From the IMG/VR virus record IMGVR_UViG_3300025889_000530, positions 1-32,531 of that record: a stretch of DNA of 32,531 bases; one strand, written 5' to 3'. The notes under the pieces were generated by a model. That model worked only from the letters and a program-made list of their open reading frames with translations. It did no database searches and was not told the DNA's origin. How positions within the stretch are numbered: position 1 is the first letter of the stretch; every line of letters starts with the position of its first letter. Shown piece by piece: positions 29,536 to 32,531 of the stretch. This stretch comes from a virus. The translations under genes and the position numbers were made by a program.

Positions 29536-30838
29536 CTTTGTTAAACGATTACACCACTACAATGAGAGTGAACACTCATACTTGTCCGCTAGTAAGATGG
29601 AGATCTGGGGTAACTGCCCTGGAGCAGTGGAGCTAGCGGAACGTATCGTGTTACCCAACCAGCCCAGCAGCTACGCCATCGAAGGGACGATGGCCCACAA
29701 ACTAGCAGAGCAGACTCTTCGAGGGGACATCGAGATACCGGAAGACGGACTCGAAAAGCTAACGCAAGGTGATCCGGTTGCCAACGACTTCCTGCCATCT
29801 GTGGAATACTACGTAGATTATGTGATGGAGAGAGTACGGGAGCTACGGGCCGAGTATCGTAGAAAGAAAGTCAAGGACGAACCTAAAGTAGCAGTAGAGC
29901 AGCGAGTTGGCCTTAACCCTCTGCTAGATCGTGACCCTTCTGGTCATACCTTGATCAACATGGTCAGCATGTACGGAACCGTGGACTGTGTGATCCGTGC
30001 AGACAAGGGAACATGGGGGTTGCCGCTTGATATAATCGACTACAAACACGGGGCTGGAGTACCAGTAGAGATCTGTGATGACTCAGGCTTCGGCCCGAAC
30101 CCACAACTTATGTACTATTTACTAGGAGTACTCGCTGATGATTTTAGAATTCCTGCCGACTACGGCTTCACCGAGGCATACCTCAAGAAAAGGTATAGCC
30201 GCTACACTATTCACATTGTTCAACCACGTGTACCGGGGAAAGGAGGTAGCTATGAAGTAACAGTAGATCAAATACTACAGTTCTATCAGGAGCTAGTTGA
30301 CAAGAGCGCAAGAGCGTTGAATCAACACTTAGCCCAAGACATCGATGAACTCAGCCTTAACACAGGAGAATGGTGTCGTTGGTGTCGGGTAAAAGACTAT
30401 TGTCCTAAGTTTTTAATGACGCAAATACAAGAGAGCATGGAGGACTTTATGCAGTTCGATATGATGGAGACTGGAAAGATCGGTAAGAACGTCGATGATC
30501 TTGACAATGGTCAGCTTTCTGATATACTGACAAAAGCTGAAAGAGTGGAGCGAATGATTCGCTTAGTGCGGAATCATGCAGAAGCTAAACTATATGCCGG
30601 AGATAACATCCCTGGCTTTGGACTAGTAGACAAACGAGCTACAAAGAAATGGTCAGACGAGAAGCTAGTACTTGGGATTATGAAGCGTCTCAACATCGAC
30701 CCGTTCAAGTTCCTCAACCTGCCTTCTCCGAGTGCTTTACTGAAAGTACTACCGAAGACAGTAAGTACGGAACTGAATGACTTAGTAGTCAAAGAGTCTA
30801 GTGGTAAACGCTTAGGCAAACTTCGAGAGGAAGGATGA
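29507..30838 (+). CDS. DUF2800-like, Cas4/RecB-type nuclease, 443 aa
   Basis: The protein starts a PD-(D/E)XK nuclease fold with SYLSASKMEIWGNCPGAVEL (Cys37). Catalytic-type residues are H64 (GTMAHKLAE), D160 (GTVDCV), D178 and K180 (LDIIDYKHG), and Q200 (PQLMYYLL). Three later Cys (290, 293, 299; EWCRWCRVKDYCP), together with Cys37, match the iron-sulfur cluster of AddB/Cas4-like nucleases. It probably trims DNA ends in recombination or replication. The neighbouring DUF2815-like protein and polymerase are its usual companions. GGGAG precedes the start. Confidence 0.85.
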   Translation: MKLAQTTTDDFVKRLHHYNESEHSYLSASKMEIWGNCPGAVELAERIVLPNQPSSYAIEGTMAHKLAEQTLRGDIEIPEDGLEKLTQGDPVANDFLPSVEYYVDYVMERVRELRAEYRRKKVKDEPKVAVEQRVGLNPLLDRDPSGHTLINMVSMYGTVDCVIRADKGTWGLPLDIIDYKHGAGVPVEICDDSGFGPNPQLMYYLLGVLADDFRIPADYGFTEAYLKKRYSRYTIHIVQPRVPGKGGSYEVTVDQILQFYQELVDKSARALNQHLAQDIDELSLNTGEWCRWCRVKDYCPKFLMTQIQESMEDFMQFDMMETGKIGKNVDDLDNGQLSDILTKAERVERMIRLVRNHAEAKLYAGDNIPGFGLVDKRATKKWSDEKLVLGIMKRLNIDPFKFLNLPSPSALLKVLPKTVSTELNDLVVKESSGKRLGKLREEG

Positions 30839-31194
30839 CCAAGAAAGAAGTATCGATCAAACTCAACGTAACGAGTGAGACAGTCAGAAACTGGATACGT
30901 GATGGCGTGCTAGTTCCTGACGAGAAGGGAGAGTTCAAGGCCGAGGACGTTATGGCTTTGGATACCTCCAAGTACGAAGATAGTTTCCGATGGTGTACAG
31001 TCCAGCAAGCAGCACACTTACTGGGACTCACCCGTGCAACTATCTTTACCTACTGTTCTAGCGGCACTCTGGTTAAAGAGAGTATGCGAGGACGTAGTTT
31101 CATTTCCCTTGCCAGTATCCGTGACCATCTGATGATGGAGAGCAAGCAGATCACTGGTAAACTTAATAATGTTGTCGCCTTAATGGAGCAATGA
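30835..31194 (+). CDS. Protein with two helix-turn-helix segments, 119 aa
   Basis: The start overlaps the nuclease stop (ATGA). Residues 1-40 (MTKKEVSIKLNVTSETVRNW, IRDGVLVP) look like one HTH. Residues 52-100 (CTVQQAAHLLGLTRATIFTY, then SGTLVKESMRGRSFIS) look like a second, MerR/excisionase-type HTH. A C-terminal helix may dimerise. Two HTHs in a short protein suggest binding to paired sites. It could be a replication accessory factor or regulator. Confidence 0.7.
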   Translation: MTKKEVSIKLNVTSETVRNWIRDGVLVPDEKGEFKAEDVMALDTSKYEDSFRWCTVQQAAHLLGLTRATIFTYCSSGTLVKESMRGRSFISLASIRDHLMMESKQITGKLNNVVALMEQ

Positions 31195-31195
31195 T

Positions 31196-31816
31196 ATGTC
31201 AGACTTTATCAAAACCCGTGAAAAACTAACTACTCCCCGTGGCTTTACCTACTGGGTGACCATCACTGATCCACTTCCGTACAATGAGAAGTTCAAGAAG
31301 CAGGAGGATCAGTACAACCTGCAATTTATGATTGAAGATGGGCAGGATCTCAGCAAGCTACAGGAAGCGATTCTTCGTGTAGCCAAGGCGAGTTGGCCCA
31401 AAGGCGTGAAGGACGCTCGCCAGCATAGCGAGACGAAAGGCCAGACCTTTACCGTAGCGCAAGCGTTCAAGAAGCGCATCCTCCACAACCCCTTGTTTAC
31501 TGATATCTCAGAGACAAGCTACCCCGAAGGGTCTGTGTACTTACGAGCCAAGTCCTACCGCAAGCCGGTCTGTGTAGATCACAACCGTAACAAGATAGAC
31601 AATAGCTCTATCGGTATCGGAGACGAGTGTATCCTCAGTCTCTCCATCTATAGCTGGGAATTCTCTGGAAACGTAGGGATCAGCTTTGGTCTGGAGGGTA
31701 TCCAGAAAGTCGGGCAAGGTCGTGGCATTGAGTACGATCCGACCAAGGATTTTGAGAATCAGGTAGTAACCGAGGTTACTCCTGCAGAGCAAGGCGAAGA
31801 GTACATGGTTGCCTAA
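31196..31816 (+). CDS. DUF2815-like protein, probable ssDNA-binding factor, 206 aa
   Basis: The sequence matches the DUF2815 pattern: FTYWVTITDPLPYNEKFKKQ near the start, a middle of SYPEGSVYLRAKSYRKPVCV, and YSWEFSGNVGISFGLEGIQK followed by VGQGRGIEYDPTKDF. The family is usually encoded between DUF2800 and the DNA polymerase, as here, and is thought to be a single-strand-binding or recombination mediator protein. GGAG precedes the start. The fold is predicted to be an OB-like beta barrel by analogy only. Confidence 0.85.
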   Translation: MSDFIKTREKLTTPRGFTYWVTITDPLPYNEKFKKQEDQYNLQFMIEDGQDLSKLQEAILRVAKASWPKGVKDARQHSETKGQTFTVAQAFKKRILHNPLFTDISETSYPEGSVYLRAKSYRKPVCVDHNRNKIDNSSIGIGDECILSLSIYSWEFSGNVGISFGLEGIQKVGQGRGIEYDPTKDFENQVVTEVTPAEQGEEYMVA

Positions 31817-31823
31817 CTACTAA

Positions 31824-31850
31824 CTAGTACGACTCTCACTACAATAGGGC
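31824..31850 (+). promoter_or_regulatory. Conserved motif copy 7, most T7-promoter-like
   Basis: The core CTAGTACGACTCTCACTA is followed by CAATAGGGC. Compared with the T7 class III promoter it shares TACGACTC, CACTA and ATAGGG. The difference is two extra bases in the middle (TC) and two before ATAGGG. A partial inverted copy lies at 31942-31954. Confidence 0.65.
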
Positions 31851-31954
31851 TATTTGGTGTAGGCCAGCATCCATTACTCTATTGCGGGGCTGAACCACAG
31901 GCTAGCTATGCTTCACGAGTTTGTAGCGTTTGTACCCTGCATGTAGTGAGAGTC
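31831..31954 (+). ncRNA. Three-way-junction leader before the DNA polymerase gene
   Basis: A perfect 11-13-bp stem joins 31831-31841 to 31944-31954 (GACTCTCACTA/TAGTGAGAGTC). Directly inside, CAATAG (31842) pairs with CTATTG (31879), and CGGGG (31885) pairs with CCCTG (31935). The three helices abut with almost no spare bases, forming a compact junction. The region has no gene (156 bp between 31816 and 31973). Possible roles are a cis-regulatory leader or a small RNA. Confidence 0.55.
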
Positions 31955-31972
31955 TACTTTCTTTAGGAACAT

Positions 31973-32531
31973 ATGATCTCTTTCGACTTAGAGACTAGAG
32001 GTGTTGTTGACCTACGGAAATGTGGATCGTATCGCTATGCTATCGACAGTCTGACTGATGTCTGGTGTCTCTGCTATCACGACAGTGAGACCGATGAGTA
32101 CCATACGTGGCTGCCTAACGATGACGTACCTCCCTGCTTTCTAAAATCAGACAATACCTACTGCGCTTGGAACGCACAGTTTGAGCGCAACATTCACCAG
32201 CACATCCTCCAACCTCGCTACGGTTTCCCTGCTATCGAGATCGAGCAATGGCACGATACGGCTGCTTGGGCTAGGCAACTCGGACTACCAGGAGCACTAG
32301 GCAAAGCAGGTCAGGCGCTAGGTCTACCTCTCGATCAGCAGAAGGACAAGGAAGGTAGCAAGGTAATGATGCGGATGGCTAGGCCACGCAAGTGGTCTGA
32401 CCGTGGCGTACCGATTTGGTGGGATGAGCAAGAGAAGCTAGATGTCCTCATAGACTACTGCCTCCAAGACGTAAAGACAGAGAAGAGTATTCGCAATCTC
32501 TTAATCGAAATCGCTAAGTACTCTGACATAA
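31973..32531 (+). CDS. Family-A DNA polymerase, N-terminal part (cut by window edge)
   Basis: The 186 visible residues are a DnaQ-like 3'-5' exonuclease domain. Exo I is ISFDLETRG (Asp5, Glu7), Exo II is CAWNAQFERN (Asn67, Phe70) and Exo III is DYCLQDVKTE (Tyr162, Asp166). The position after DUF2815 and the exonuclease style point to a family-A replicative polymerase of the type common in DUF2800/DUF2815 phages. The polymerase domain lies beyond the right edge. AGGA precedes the start. Confidence 0.85.
   Translation, partial: MISFDLETRGVVDLRKCGSYRYAIDSLTDVWCLCYHDSETDEYHTWLPNDDVPPCFLKSDNTYCAWNAQFERNIHQHILQPRYGFPAIEIEQWHDTAAWARQLGLPGALGKAGQALGLPLDQQKDKEGSKVMMRMARPRKWSDRGVPIWWDEQEKLDVLIDYCLQDVKTEKSIRNLLIEIAKYSDI

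Overview
This window is part of a tailed bacteriophage genome (Caudoviricetes), most likely temperate. It carries a large terminase, a portal, an N4-gp56-type major capsid protein, a tyrosine integrase beside an Xre-type regulator, and a replication module with a DUF2800-like nuclease, a DUF2815-like protein and a family-A DNA polymerase. The host looks like an ordinary bacterium: several promoters are close to the sigma70 consensus and ribosome binding sites are classical. The style of the tail genes (MSYIG starts, 84-residue LTKQTITDKIEIV proteins, LDDYEEGTFT motifs) recalls aquatic phages, but that is inference. No tRNA, rRNA, CRISPR array or IS element was seen. The tetranucleotide CTAG is strikingly common.

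Layout. Positions 1-12967 are one leftward late unit. Read in its own direction it runs: terminase, portal, a small gene overlapping the portal, scaffold-like protein, capsid, two small virion proteins, tail adaptor-like protein, collagen-like fibre and a run of short fibre/accessory genes. The run includes a duplicated two-gene cassette. Positions 12968-13286 are the divergent control region. From 13287 onward nearly everything is rightward: small early genes with hairpin leaders (13287-15493), one lone leftward gene (15519-15995), and an AAA+ ATPase with a possible vWA-like partner (17427-20947). Next come small genes, a dCTP deaminase (22329-22898), an iteron-like repeat cluster (23159-23447), a RusA resolvase, a MazG-like protein, ThyX, the leftward integrase/regulator pair (25684-27124), a SNF2-type helicase, and the DUF2800-DUF2815-DNA polymerase group, cut by the right edge.

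How the parts work together. Dcd plus ThyX give a route from dCTP to dTMP. Helicase, Cas4-like nuclease, DUF2815 protein, polymerase and RusA form the replication/recombination set. Transcription appears layered. Three sigma70-like promoters (13173, 16407, 23484) are each followed 69-71 bp downstream by a conserved motif, CTAGTnCnAnTCkCACTA. The motif also occurs without a clear sigma70 partner before other genes, and its best copy resembles a T7-type promoter.

The two most notable observations are this motif family and a textbook -1 frameshift signal at 24331. That signal has slippery GGGAAAG in the correct phase, a 9-nt spacer, a 9-bp stem and then a second stem. It would fuse the MazG-like protein to a helix-turn-helix protein that has no start codon of its own. 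Other unexplained structures are a perfect 22-bp inverted repeat (24846-24967), two multi-helix non-coding regions (17228-17385 and 31831-31954) and covarying hairpins before three early genes.
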